The position numbers and the translations under genes were made by a program. DNA of 35,545 nucleotides. It comes from Pseudomonas sp. QTF5. Lineage in GTDB: Bacteria > Pseudomonadota > Gammaproteobacteria > Pseudomonadales > Pseudomonadaceae. This document shows, piece by piece, positions 1 through 8,136 of the stretch; position 1 is the stretch's first letter, and each line of letters begins with the position of its first letter. The notes beneath the pieces were generated by a model. The model saw only the letters and a list, made by a program, of their open reading frames with translations, had not been told where the DNA came from and searched no databases. The stretch covers positions 54,228-89,772 of the forward strand of contig NZ_AZRW02000024.1 of NCBI RefSeq assembly GCF_000512695.2, in the 5' to 3' direction.

Positions 1-53
1 TTACTCGGCTTTCGCTTTAATCATTCGCCGCTAAAGCCGCCAGGCGGGCTGCC

Positions 54-77
54 TTGACAGCCTGATTACGTTATACT
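54..77 (+). promoter_or_regulatory. candidate promoter upstream of prfB
   Basis: TTGACA at 54-59 is followed by TATACT at 72-77. The spacing is only 12 bases, against the usual 16-18 for sigma-70, so either the -35 match is fortuitous or the promoter depends on its -10. A GC-rich stretch (CGCCGGC) follows the -10. The bases before this (1-53) could hold the tail of an upstream gene, but the reading frame is ambiguous and I do not assign one. Confidence 0.3.
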
Positions 78-116
78 CGCCGGCTTTCAAAAGTTCGCCA
101 ACGAGTGCTGCCCGCC

Positions 117-1212
117 ATGGAAATCAACCCGATCCTTAACAGTATCAAGGACCTGTCCGAGCGCTCCGAAACTATTCGGGGGTATCTTTGACTACGATCA
201 AAAGCATGAGCGTCTGACTGAAGTCAATCGCGAGCTTGAAGATCCGAGTGTCTGGAACAACCCGTCGTACGCCCAGGAGCTGGGCCGCGAGCGGTCGCTG
301 CTGGCTCAGATCGTCGAAACCCTCGACGAAATGCATAGCGGCCTGGCCGATGCCAAAGACTTGCTGCTGATGTCCGCCGAAGAAGAAGACCAGGCCGCCG
401 TCGATGACGTCGCTGCCGAAGTCGAGCGCCTGCGCGAGTCCCTGGAAAAACTCGAATTCCGTCGCATGTTCAGCGGTGAGATGGACGCCAACAACGCCTA
501 CCTGGACATCCAGGCCGGTTCCGGCGGTACCGAGGCTCAGGACTGGGCCAACATCCTGCTGCGCATGTACCTGCGCTGGGCGGATAAACGCGGTTTTGAC
601 GCGACCATCATGGAGCTGTCGGCCGGTGAAGTCGCCGGTATCAAAGGCGCTACCGTGCACATCAAGGGCGAATACGCCTTTGGCTGGCTGCGTACCGAAA
701 TCGGCGTGCACCGTCTGGTGCGCAAGAGTCCGTTCGACTCAGGCAACCGTCGTCACACCTCGTTCTCGGCCGTGTTCGTGTCGCCGGAAATCGATGACAA
801 CATCGAAATCGACATCAACCCGTCGGACCTGCGCATCGACACCTACCGTTCCTCCGGTGCCGGTGGTCAGCACGTAAACACCACCGACTCGGCCGTACGG
901 ATTACCCACGTACCGACCAACACCGTGGTCAGCTGCCAGAACGAACGTTCCCAGCATGCGAACAAAGACACCGCGATGAAAATGTTGCGGGCGCGTTTGT
1001 ATGAGCAGGAAGTGCAGAAGCGCAACGCCGCTTCCCAGGCGCTGGAAGACACCAAGTCGGATATCGGCTGGGGTCACCAGATCCGTTCGTACGTGCTCGA
1101 TGCCTCGCGGATCAAGGATCTGCGTACCAACATCGAACGCAGCGACTGCGACAAGGTGCTCGACGGCGACATCGACGAATACCTGGTAGCCAGCCTCAAA
1201 CAAGGGCTTTAA
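117..1212 (+). CDS. prfB: peptide chain release factor 2 with programmed +1 frameshift
   Basis: RF2 recognises UAA and UGA stop codons and triggers peptide release on the ribosome. The ATG at 117 opens 24 codons that end at an in-frame TGA (189-191). The slippery context CGG GGG TAT CTT TGA C is the classic RF2 autoregulatory site: the ribosome slips +1 on CTT and continues in the frame beginning at 190. The joined product is 364 residues, the normal family length. The stop-codon-reading SPF tripeptide falls at about residues 204-206 and the catalytic GGQ at about 249-251. Low RF2 makes the ribosome pause at TGA and favours frameshifting, so synthesis is self-regulated. The feature must be joined 117-188 and 190-1212. 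lysS follows about 100 bases downstream on the same strand. Confidence 0.97.
172..192 (+). promoter_or_regulatory. prfB programmed +1 frameshift site
   Basis: The GGGGG run (Shine-Dalgarno-like) lies three bases before CTT TGA C at 186-192. The stimulator, slippery Leu codon, UGA stop and following C are all present, as in the Escherichia coli prfB signal. The reading frame is uninterrupted from 190 to 1212. Confidence 0.93.
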
Positions 1213-1241
1213 CGCACGCCCTACGGGGGGCAATACGACCC

Positions 1242-1267
1242 TGTAGGAGCGAGGCTTGCCCGCGAAC
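1242..1267. repeat. single REP half-element between prfB and lysS
   Basis: TGTAGGAGCGAGGCTTGCCC followed by GCGAA matches one arm of a Pseudomonas REP palindrome. No inverted partner arm is present nearby, so it is a solitary or decayed REP. It lies in the 101-base gap between prfB and lysS, where it may affect mRNA stability; that effect is inference. Confidence 0.65.
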
Positions 1268-1313
1268 CCTGCCGCCAGGCAGGGGCAACGAACCTGATGG
1301 AATATTTAAAGAC

Positions 1314-2816
1314 ATGAGCGACCTAGAACTCGACCCGCAAGCCCTGCAACAGGAAGAAAACTCCCTGATCGCCCTGCGCAAGGAAAAGCTTGCTGCCGAG
1401 CGCGCCAAGGGCAATGCCTTCCCGAACGACTTCCGCCGCGAAAACTACTGCGATGATCTGCAGAAGAAATACACGGACAAGACCAAGGAAGAGCTGGCAG
1501 AGGCTGCAATCCCGGTCAAGGTTGCCGGTCGCATCATGCTCAACCGTGGTTCGTTCATGGTGATTCAGGACATGACCGGGCGGATTCAGGTTTACGTCAA
1601 CCGTAAAACCCTGTCCGAAGACACCCTGGCCGCGGTGAAAACCTGGGACATGGGCGACATCATCGCCGCTGAAGGCACCCTGGCCCGTTCCGGCAAAGGT
1701 GACCTGTACGTCGAAATGACTCACGTGCGCCTGCTGACCAAGTCGCTGCGCCCGCTGCCGGACAAGCACCACGGCCTGACCGACACCGAACAGCGCTACC
1801 GTCAGCGTTACGTTGACCTGATCGTCAACGAAGATGTGCGCCAGACCTTCCGCGTTCGTTCGCAAGTCATCGCCCACATCCGCAGCTTCCTGATGAAGCG
1901 TGACTTCCTGGAAGTGGAAACGCCGATGCTGCAAACCATTCCAGGCGGCGCGGCGGCCAAGCCGTTCGAGACGCATCACAACGCGCTGGACATGGAAATG
2001 TTCCTGCGTATCGCGCCTGAGCTGTACCTCAAGCGCTTGGTAGTCGGCGGTTTCGAGAAAGTGTTCGAGATCAACCGCAACTTCCGTAACGAAGGCGTTT
2101 CGACTCGTCACAACCCTGAATTCACCATGTTGGAGTTCTACCAGGCTTACGCCGACTACGAAGACAACATGGACCTGACCGAAGAGCTGTTCCGCGAACT
2201 GGCGCAGCTGGTTCTGGGCAGCACCGACGTGCCTTACGGCGACAAAGTGTTCCACTTCGGCGAACCGTTCGTGCGTCTGTCGGTGTTCGACTCGATCCTC
2301 AAGTACAACCCTGAGCTGACCGCTGACGACCTGAACGACATCGACAAGGCTCGCACCATCGCCAAGAAGGCCGGCGCCAAGGTGCTCGGCTTTGAAGGCC
2401 TGGGCAAACTGCAGGTGATGATTTTCGAAGAGCTGGTCGAGCACAAGCTGGAGCAGCCGCACTTCATCACCCAGTACCCGTTCGAAGTGTCGCCGCTGGC
2501 CCGTCGTAACGACGAGAACCCGAACGTCACCGACCGTTTCGAACTGTTTATCGGTGGCCGTGAAATCGCCAACGCCTACTCCGAGTTGAACGACGCGGAA
2601 GACCAGGCAGAGCGCTTCATGGCGCAGGTGGCCGACAAGGACGCCGGTGACGACGAAGCCATGCACTACGACGCCGACTTTGTTCGCGCGCTGGAGTACG
2701 GCATGCCGCCAACCGCTGGTGAAGGGATCGGCATCGACCGTCTGGTGATGTTGCTGACCAACTCACCTTCCATCCGCGACGTGATCCTGTTCCCGCACAT
2801 GCGGCCACAAGCGTAA
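1314..2816 (+). CDS. lysS: lysyl-tRNA synthetase (class II)
   Basis: This 500-residue enzyme charges tRNA-Lys with lysine using ATP. The N-terminal OB-fold anticodon-binding domain covers roughly residues 60-150 (VAGRIMLNRGSFMVIQDMTG). The class II catalytic domain follows, with motif 2 (FRNEGVSTRHNPEFTMLEF) and motif 3 (GEGIGIDRLVMLL) near the C-terminus. Length matches the bacterial LysS family. The ATG at 1314 has only a weak ribosome binding site (AAAGA directly upstream), so translation may be modest or initiated by other features. It follows prfB, a linkage common in proteobacteria, and ends just before a strong intrinsic terminator. Confidence 0.97.
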   Translation: MSDLELDPQALQQEENSLIALRKEKLAAERAKGNAFPNDFRRENYCDDLQKKYTDKTKEELAEAAIPVKVAGRIMLNRGSFMVIQDMTGRIQVYVNRKTLSEDTLAAVKTWDMGDIIAAEGTLARSGKGDLYVEMTHVRLLTKSLRPLPDKHHGLTDTEQRYRQRYVDLIVNEDVRQTFRVRSQVIAHIRSFLMKRDFLEVETPMLQTIPGGAAAKPFETHHNALDMEMFLRIAPELYLKRLVVGGFEKVFEINRNFRNEGVSTRHNPEFTMLEFYQAYADYEDNMDLTEELFRELAQLVLGSTDVPYGDKVFHFGEPFVRLSVFDSILKYNPELTADDLNDIDKARTIAKKAGAKVLGFEGLGKLQVMIFEELVEHKLEQPHFITQYPFEVSPLARRNDENPNVTDRFELFIGGREIANAYSELNDAEDQAERFMAQVADKDAGDDEAMHYDADFVRALEYGMPPTAGEGIGIDRLVMLLTNSPSIRDVILFPHMRPQA

Positions 2817-2827
2817 GTGTTTCAATT

Positions 2828-2857
2828 AAAAAGCCGCCTATGACAGGCGGCTTTTTA
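2828..2857 (+). terminator. intrinsic terminator after lysS
   Basis: A perfect 9-bp stem, AAGCCGCCT (2831-2839) and AGGCGGCTT (2845-2853), closes a 5-base loop and is followed by a T run. It starts about 12 bases after the lysS stop and separates lysS from the TetR gene. Confidence 0.93.
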
Positions 2858-2919
2858 TTGCCTGTCTGGTACAAACGTATCAATTGGTTACTTTTGACGT
2901 TTAGAGAGGAATACCGGTC

Positions 2920-3636
2920 GTGAATCGTGCAATGGCTCAAGAAGGTGCAGCGGGTATCGCCACTGCGGTCGCTGAAAGTGTTCAGTACCAGGGCCGCAAG
3001 GCCAGCCGACAGGGCAGCGAACAGCGTCGACAGGACATTCTCGACGCAGCGATGCGCATTGTCGTGCGCGATGGCGTGCGGGCCGTGCGTCACCGTGCGG
3101 TGGCCGCCGAGGCTTGTGTGCCGCTGTCGGCCACCACGTACTATTTCAAGGACATCGATGACCTGCTCACCGATACCTTCGCTCAATACGTGGAGCGTAG
3201 CGCGGCGTTCATGGCCCGGTTGTGGGCCAGCAACGAAGGTCTGTTGCGCGAGATGGTTGTCAGCGGCGATGGCACCCCCGAGTCCCGCTCACAGTTGGCG
3301 GACGATATCGCACGGCTGATGGCTGACTATGTTCATCGGCAATTGATCAATCGCCGCGAGCACTTGATGGCCGAGCAAGCCTTCCGCCAGGAAGCCTTGC
3401 TCAACCCGCGTCTGGCGTTGTTGGTGCGCTCCCATCAGCAGATTCTCCTGCAGGGCACCTGCCAACTTTTCGAAGTATTGGGTTCCCGTGAGCCACAACA
3501 GGATGCCAAAGTGTTGACTGCGATTATCGGACGGATGGAATATCAGGGCCTGCTCAACGACGCCGAGCCTGTTGCCGAAGAGGAAATGCTCGGCATCCTC
3601 AACCGCTACATGCATTTGGTATTGGCGTCGGTGTAA
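2920..3636 (+). CDS. TetR/AcrR-family transcriptional regulator
   Basis: A 238-residue one-component repressor-type protein. The N-terminal helix-turn-helix spans about residues 37-83, from QDILDAAMRIVVRDGVRAVR through PLSATTYYFKDIDDLL, the usual TetR signature. The first 30 or so residues form a longer, low-complexity extension than usual. The C-terminal two thirds would bind an unknown ligand and dimerise. The GTG start at 2920 is chosen because AGAGGA lies about 10 bases upstream; an internal ATG at codon 5 is an alternative. It sits immediately after lysS, as a TetR gene does in P. aeruginosa (from memory). Its targets cannot be told from the sequence. Confidence 0.9.
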   Translation: MNRAMAQEGAAGIATAVAESVQYQGRKASRQGSEQRRQDILDAAMRIVVRDGVRAVRHRAVAAEACVPLSATTYYFKDIDDLLTDTFAQYVERSAAFMARLWASNEGLLREMVVSGDGTPESRSQLADDIARLMADYVHRQLINRREHLMAEQAFRQEALLNPRLALLVRSHQQILLQGTCQLFEVLGSREPQQDAKVLTAIIGRMEYQGLLNDAEPVAEEEMLGILNRYMHLVLASV

Positions 3637-3647
3637 CCCGGTACTCC

Positions 3648-3757
3648 GATCGTTCCCACGCTCTGCGTGGGAATGCCGCCCGGGACGCTCCGCGTCCCTT
3701 ACCGACGTGACGCAGAGCGTCACCGGATGCATTCCCACGCAGAGCGTGGGAACGATC
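3648..3757. repeat. 110-bp palindromic repeat (GATCGTTCCCACGC family), copy 1
   Basis: The outer arms GATCGTTCCCACGCTCTGCG and the matching CGCAGAGCGTGGGAACGATC form a long inverted repeat. Inner hairpins (GGGACGC/GCGTCCC and GACGC/GCGTC) lie between them. The same design recurs at 18565-18674. This family differs in sequence from the TGTGGGAGCGGGC REP elements. It fills the gap between the TetR gene and the next lipoprotein gene and could act as a transcript-end hairpin. Confidence 0.88.
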
Positions 3758-3796
3758 AATGCGCAAAAGTCATCGTGTATCGATAGGGAGTGTTGA

Positions 3797-4351
3797 ATGA
3801 AAGCCTGGCGCGTCATGGTGATCGCCTTGTCGATCTTGCTGCTCAGTGGCTGTCTGGTGACCTTCAAGGAGCCGCTGCCCGCCAGCGAGCCCGCGCCCCA
3901 AGGGCTGCTCGGCAAATGGACCAGCACCAATGCCTGGGGCGAGCCGATGAACCTGGAACTGACGCGCATCGGCGACAATCGCTATCAGGCGGTCAGCTAC
4001 TTCAAGGCCAAGCCCCATGAGCGTGAAGCCTATCCCTTCACCGTGTCGCGCCATGGCAGTCGCTGGTACCTGTCGGCGAAGGTGCCGGCGCAGTTCGGCG
4101 GGAATTTCACCATCACCGGTTTCGAGCTCAACGATAAGCATGAACTGGTGGTCTACAACCTCGACCTTGAGCAAATCAAACAGGCCATGGGCCAAGAAGC
4201 CCTCAGTGGCGAAGGCTTCCAGATCGACGACGGTGACGGAGTGTTGATCAGCAACAGCCTGGATCAGGTATTTGCCTACCTCGACGACCCGGCCAATTCC
4301 GACGTCTTCGTCGAAGCGGTGCGCTATCAGCGCCAGGCCAAAACCAAATAA
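3797..4351 (+). CDS. small predicted lipoprotein, function unknown
   Basis: A 184-residue protein with an N-terminal signal and a clear lipobox, LLSGC, giving lipidation at Cys19. After the +2 Leu, the mature part begins with a Pro/Ala-rich linker (EPLPASEPAPQ) and continues as a soluble, probably beta-rich domain starting GLLGKWTSTNAWGEPMNLEL. No catalytic motif is visible. A Leu at +2 suggests outer-membrane sorting rather than inner-membrane retention (Lol rule, inference). The ATG at 3797 has GGGAG 8-9 bases upstream. The DUF1704 gene starts 37 bases after its stop, so the two may be co-transcribed. Confidence 0.85.
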   Translation: MKAWRVMVIALSILLLSGCLVTFKEPLPASEPAPQGLLGKWTSTNAWGEPMNLELTRIGDNRYQAVSYFKAKPHEREAYPFTVSRHGSRWYLSAKVPAQFGGNFTITGFELNDKHELVVYNLDLEQIKQAMGQEALSGEGFQIDDGDGVLISNSLDQVFAYLDDPANSDVFVEAVRYQRQAKTK

Positions 4352-4388
4352 ACCCAGCACGTAACGGTTTTTTCTTCAGGAGTTTCGG

Positions 4389-5666
4389 GTGGACGAATAC
4401 CAGCAGACGATACGCATTTTGTCCGATCGCATAGTGCTGGCGCAGACGCCGATTCGCGTTCTGGATGCGGTCAAGTGGGATGACAGCATTCGCAAGGGGT
4501 TCCTCAAAGGCAAGGGCAAGGAAATGCCGGCCGTGGACCGCGACTACTACCTCAATCGACCACTGTCGTTCGACTCCAGCAAAGTGAAGCTGGAATTCCA
4601 GAACATCGAGCGCGACATCACCCGCCAGCTCGGCCAGTTCAACCCGGTCGGGCAGATCATGCGTCGCATGTGCAAGGAATACCGCATGGTGGTGCGCATG
4701 CTCGAAGCGCGCGGCACCGAGGATTTCGGGCTGATTTCCCAGGAGTTGTATGGCGCCGCGTCCGACGCCTTCCATGCCGGCGACCCGACCTTGGCCGACT
4801 TGGGGCTGATGCTCTCCGATTACCTGAACAACATCGACGGTCGTGGCGACCTCAAGGACGAACCGAAAGTCCTAACCGCCAAGGAAGCCGTCGACCTGCT
4901 GCAACATCGGTTGAACAAGGTGTTTGGCGAGACCGAGGAAACCATCCGCGTGTTCGAGTCCGACGGGATCGTTGCCGACGCTGCGGCCGGGGCCGACTAC
5001 ATCAAGATCCGTGCCGACGCGATGTTCAACAACCGTGACGTGCGTGCGCTGGAAGTCCACGAAGGGCTGGTGCATGTGGGGACCACGCTCAACGGCCTGA
5101 ATCAGCCGATCTGCACGTTCCTGTCGAAGGGCCCGCCGTCGTCCACCGTGACCCAGGAAGGCCTGGCGATCCTGATGGAAATCATCACCTTCGCCTCGTA
5201 TCCGAGTCGCCTGCGCAAACTGACCAACCGCACCCGCGCCATTCATATGGTGGAGGAGGGCGCGGACTTCTTGCAGATCTTCGAATTCTTCCGTGAGCAA
5301 GGCTTCGAAATGGCTGAAAGCTACGGCAACGCCAGTCGGGTTTTCCGCGGTTCGGTGCCCACCGGTCTGCCATTTACCAAAGACTTGTCCTACCTCAAGG
5401 GCTTTATCATGGTTTACAACTACATTCAGTTGGCCGTGCGTAAAGGCAAGCTGGAGCAGATACCGCTATTGTTTTGCGGCAAGACCACGCTGGAAGACAT
5501 GCGGACCTTGCGCCAATTGGTGGACGAAGGCCTGGTGGTACCGCCCAAGTACCTGCCCGACCAATTCCGCGATATGAATGCGCTTTCGGCCTGGATGTGC
5601 TTCTCCAACTTCCTCAACCACCTGAGCCTGGACCGGATCGAAGCGGATTATTCCAATATCCTGTAA
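4389..5666 (+). CDS. DUF1704 / QEGLA-motif protein, putative zinc metallopeptidase
   Basis: A 425-residue soluble protein of the family annotated 'flavohemoglobin expression-modulating QEGLA motif protein' (DUF1704). It carries HEGLVH at residues 224-229, an HExxxH pattern, and the family signature QEGLA at 256-260, whose Glu257 is a plausible third metal ligand. In animals, DUF1704 proteins of the MATCAP (KIAA0895L) type are microtubule tyrosine carboxypeptidases with an HExxxH zinc site, so a peptidase role is reasonable but unproven here. The GTG start at 4389 follows CAGGAG with good spacing. No signal peptide or membrane segment is seen, so it should be cytoplasmic. No flavohemoglobin gene lies in this window. 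Confidence 0.9.
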   Translation: MDEYQQTIRILSDRIVLAQTPIRVLDAVKWDDSIRKGFLKGKGKEMPAVDRDYYLNRPLSFDSSKVKLEFQNIERDITRQLGQFNPVGQIMRRMCKEYRMVVRMLEARGTEDFGLISQELYGAASDAFHAGDPTLADLGLMLSDYLNNIDGRGDLKDEPKVLTAKEAVDLLQHRLNKVFGETEETIRVFESDGIVADAAAGADYIKIRADAMFNNRDVRALEVHEGLVHVGTTLNGLNQPICTFLSKGPPSSTVTQEGLAILMEIITFASYPSRLRKLTNRTRAIHMVEEGADFLQIFEFFREQGFEMAESYGNASRVFRGSVPTGLPFTKDLSYLKGFIMVYNYIQLAVRKGKLEQIPLLFCGKTTLEDMRTLRQLVDEGLVVPPKYLPDQFRDMNALSAWMCFSNFLNHLSLDRIEADYSNIL

Positions 5667-5683
5667 CGATGACGCAGTCCAAA

Positions 5684-5788
5684 TGTGGGAGCGGGCTTGC
5701 TCGCGAAAGCGGTGTGTCAGTCGACATCAATGCTGGATGGAAAACCGCTTTCGCGAGCAAGTCGAATCGTCGCACCGCCGCTCCCACA
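5684..5788. repeat. REPIN, variant arm (copy 1)
   Basis: The left arm TGTGGGAGCGGGCTTGCTCG faces a right arm beginning CCGCTTTCGCGAGCAAG. At 5762-5777 the right arm has TCGAATCGTCGCACCG in place of the single C of the canonical arm, then resumes CCGCTCCCACA. The same 16-base replacement is found at 7190-7205 and 15469-15484. Confidence 0.9.
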
Positions 5789-5831
5789 TTGGATCGTACT
5801 CCAACCCCTATTTTTCGCGAGGCTTCACCGG

Positions 5832-6746
5832 ATGAGAATCCTCGGCATCTTTTGCCTGCTCCTGGCCCTCGGCGGTTGCGACTCTCTGCTGTTCTATCCC
5901 GAGCCCGGCCAGCCGTTCACCCCGGAAAAAGCCAAACTCGAATTCCGCGATGTCACCCTGACCACCGCTGACGGCCTCAAGCTGCATGGCTGGTGGCTGC
6001 CGGCAAAAAAAGGTGTCGAGGTCAAAGGCACGGTGCTGCATTTGCACGGCAACGGCGGCAACCTGGCGTGGCATCTGGGTGGGAGCTGGTGGTTGCCGGA
6101 GCAGGGCTATCAGGTGTTGCTGGTGGACTATCGCGGGTACGGTTGGTCCGAAGGTAAACCGGCATTGCCGGCGATCTATCAGGACATCGACGCCGCGTTC
6201 AAATGGCTCGACCAGGCCCCGGAGGTCAAGGGCAAGCCGCTGATCCTTCTCGGTCAGAGCCTTGGCGGCTCGATGGCCGTGCATTTCCTGGCCCAGCATC
6301 CCGAGCGCCAGCGGCAACTCAAGGCGTTTGTGCTCGATGGCGTGCCGGCCAGTTACCGCGCTGTCGGGCGTTTCGCCCTGAGCACGTCATGGATGACCTG
6401 GCCGTTCCAGGTGCCGTTGTCCTGGTTGGTGCCGGATGGCGACAGCGCGATCCATTCCATGAAGCAGCTCAACGGCGTACCGAAACTGATCTATCACAGT
6501 ATCGATGATCAGTTGGTGCCCCTTTCCAACGGCATCCGACTGTATCAAGCTGCGCCGCCGCCGCGAGTGCTGCAACTGACCCGGGGCGGTCATGTGCAAA
6601 CCTTCGCCGACCCGGTCTGGCAAAAGGTCATGCTGCGCTACCTCGAAGACCCGCAGCATTTCAACGGCCTGCGTCGCCTGGGTGAGATCCCGAATTACCC
6701 GGCACCCCCGAATTCTGAAGATGAACCACCAGAGAGTCCGCAATGA
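5832..6746 (+). CDS. lipoprotein alpha/beta hydrolase
   Basis: A 304-residue serine hydrolase anchored by a lipobox (LALGGC, Cys16). The fold shows LHLHGNGGN (oxyanion-hole region), VDYRGYGWSEG, and the nucleophile elbow GQSLGGS with Ser143. Asp226 in SIDDQLVP and His254 in RGGHVQTF complete the expected triad. It resembles the BEM46/YfhR-type hydrolases; the substrate is unknown. The ATG at 5832 is preferred because it begins the signal peptide; upstream in-frame codons run through a REPIN. The +2 residue after Cys is Asp, an inner-membrane retention signal in enterobacteria. Its stop overlaps the start of the next gene (ATGA), implying translational coupling. Confidence 0.9.
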   Translation: MRILGIFCLLLALGGCDSLLFYPEPGQPFTPEKAKLEFRDVTLTTADGLKLHGWWLPAKKGVEVKGTVLHLHGNGGNLAWHLGGSWWLPEQGYQVLLVDYRGYGWSEGKPALPAIYQDIDAAFKWLDQAPEVKGKPLILLGQSLGGSMAVHFLAQHPERQRQLKAFVLDGVPASYRAVGRFALSTSWMTWPFQVPLSWLVPDGDSAIHSMKQLNGVPKLIYHSIDDQLVPLSNGIRLYQAAPPPRVLQLTRGGHVQTFADPVWQKVMLRYLEDPQHFNGLRRLGEIPNYPAPPNSEDEPPESPQ

Positions 6747-7072
6747 GTGAAGAACGTAACGCCATCCCGCTGATCATCACCGGTATTTGCAGCATCCTCG
6801 GCACCGTGGGCGCCCTGTGGTGGTACGGCTACCTGCACTTCGCCAAACCCGAAGATGCGCTATTGCTCAGCGACTTCACCATGCTCAAGACCGTGCCGGG
6901 CGAAGATTATAAAGTCTCCCTGGAACCAGCCCCGCAAGTGGCCCAGTGCATCGATGGCGTGCTGGTGCTGTTCGACACCGAACAGAAAGGCCTGACCGGC
7001 GTGCTGATCAACAGCAAGAAAAAAGCCGTGCGCTGCATGGGCGAGGAAACGCCGCAAAAACTCGAACAGTAA
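6743..7072 (+). CDS. small single-pass membrane protein, function unknown
   Basis: A 109-residue protein with one predicted transmembrane helix near residues 8-28 (IPLIITGICSILGTVGALWW) after a short charged N-terminus, followed by a soluble domain of about 75 residues containing two cysteines (QCIDG and RCMGE). The cysteines could pair if the domain is periplasmic. No family is recognised. The ATG at 6743 overlaps the hydrolase stop by four bases, so the two are almost certainly one operon and may work together at the envelope. Confidence 0.8.
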   Translation: MSEERNAIPLIITGICSILGTVGALWWYGYLHFAKPEDALLLSDFTMLKTVPGEDYKVSLEPAPQVAQCIDGVLVLFDTEQKGLTGVLINSKKKAVRCMGEETPQKLEQ

Positions 7073-7111
7073 CTCGTTCGTACACAAATACTGTGTTCAC
7101 CGAAGATCCAA

Positions 7112-7216
7112 TGTGGGAGCGGGCTTGCTCGCGAAAGCGGTATAACATTCAACATCTCTGTTGTCTGACACACCGCTTTCGCGAGCAAGTCGAATCGTCG
7201 CACCGCCGCTCCCACA
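7112..7216. repeat. REPIN, variant arm (copy 2)
   Basis: The left arm TGTGGGAGCGGGCTTGCTCG and a right arm ending CCGCTCCCACA form an inverted pair. The right arm carries the 16-base replacement TCGAATCGTCGCACCG at 7190-7205, identical to copies 1 and 3. It lies between two convergent genes. Confidence 0.9.
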
Positions 7217-7235
7217 GGTTCAATGATCGTCAAAT

Positions 7236-7275
7236 AAAAAAGCCCCGCCTGATCAATTCAGGCGGGGCTTTTAAG
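7236..7275. terminator. bidirectional intrinsic terminator
   Basis: AAAAGCCCCGCCTGA and TCAGGCGGGGCTTTT form a perfect 15-bp inverted repeat around a short loop, with A runs on the left and T runs on the right. It can end both the plus-strand operon finishing at 7072 and the minus-strand operon finishing at 7292. Confidence 0.93.
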
Positions 7276-7291
7276 TTTCAGCGTGGTCAGC

Positions 7292-8080
7292 TTACTTGGC
7301 GCTGATCGCCGAACGCGGAATGACCGGCTGGTTGTCATTGGAAATAGTCACTTCCACCCGACGGTTCATCGCACGGCCCGAGACGCTGGAGTTCTCCGCA
7401 ACCGGGTATTCCTTGCCGTAACCCTGGGCTACGATGCGCGCAGGATCTACACCCATCTTGATCAGGGCCACTTGCACCGAGGTCGCGCGACGCTCGGACA
7501 GCGACTGATTGTGCGAAGCCGTGCCGGTGCTGTCGGTATAGCCTTCGACACTCACTTTACGGTCCGTGTTTTCCTGAAGAAACTGCGCCAGTTTGTTGAT
7601 ATTCACCAAACCGCTGGATTTCAGATCAGCCTTGTCGGTGGCGAACAGCACATCACCAAAAGTCACCAGGGTGCCGCGATCGGTCTGTTTGGCGTTCAGG
7701 CTGTCCTGCAGTTGCTTGATCTGTTGGTCGCGGGCATCCAGACGAGCCTGGGCCCGTTGTGCCGCTGCGTTTTTCAGGTTGTTTTCAGCGGTGCGCAGGG
7801 CGATGGTCTGCTTGGCCACTTCAACACGCTGATTGGTCAGGTAAGCCAGTTGGTCGACCTTGGCCTGGTCTTCCCGGTCCAGGTAAGCCTTGTCGGCCTT
7901 GTCCAGGTATTCGCTGGCGTCTTTGGTTTCCAGCGCCGCGACTTTGCTGGCTTGCGGGTTGGCTTGCAGGCCGGCGTAGTTGGTACGGGCTTGCTCCAGG
8001 TTCGCGTTGGGCGGTGTGGAGCAGGCAGCCAGTGCAACACTTGCGGCCAGGAGGGCGGGGATCATCAATTGTTTGCGCAT
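7292..8080 (-). CDS. OmpA-family lipoprotein with DUF4398-like N-terminal region
   Basis: A 262-residue outer-envelope lipoprotein: signal peptide with lipobox ALAAC (Cys20), then a helical, Ala/Gln/Asp-rich region (about residues 25-135) resembling the DUF4398 lipoprotein encoded just upstream, then an OmpA-like peptidoglycan-binding domain (about 140-250). The latter shows FATDKADL, EGYTDSTG, LSERRA and NRRVEV, with the Asp and Arg that bind diaminopimelate in this family. It should tether the outer membrane to the cell wall. RBS AAAGGA lies about 10 bases before the ATG. Expression is probably from the upstream gene, 56 bases away, and ends at the terminator at 7236-7275. Confidence 0.92.
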   Translation of the reverse strand: MRKQLMIPALLAASVALAACSTPPNANLEQARTNYAGLQANPQASKVAALETKDASEYLDKADKAYLDREDQAKVDQLAYLTNQRVEVAKQTIALRTAENNLKNAAAQRAQARLDARDQQIKQLQDSLNAKQTDRGTLVTFGDVLFATDKADLKSSGLVNINKLAQFLQENTDRKVSVEGYTDSTGTASHNQSLSERRATSVQVALIKMGVDPARIVAQGYGKEYPVAENSSVSGRAMNRRVEVTISNDNQPVIPRSAISAK

Positions 8081-8136
8081 AATGGTTCGTCCTTTCTATC
8101 GATAAAAGTTTCAGGTCTGGAAATCGGGATGCGCGC

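Noticed and set aside
189..191. TGA in prfB as a selenocysteine codon or a disabling mutation
   Set aside because: The context exactly fits the known RF2 frameshift signal, and the +1 frame continues without break.
1323..2666. 447-codon minus-strand frame opposite lysS
   Set aside because: Antisense shadow of lysS, with Val/Phe/Gln-rich low-complexity translation.
5685..5831. N-terminal extension of the lipoprotein hydrolase
   Set aside because: It is translation of a REPIN; the signal peptide with lipobox starts at 5832.
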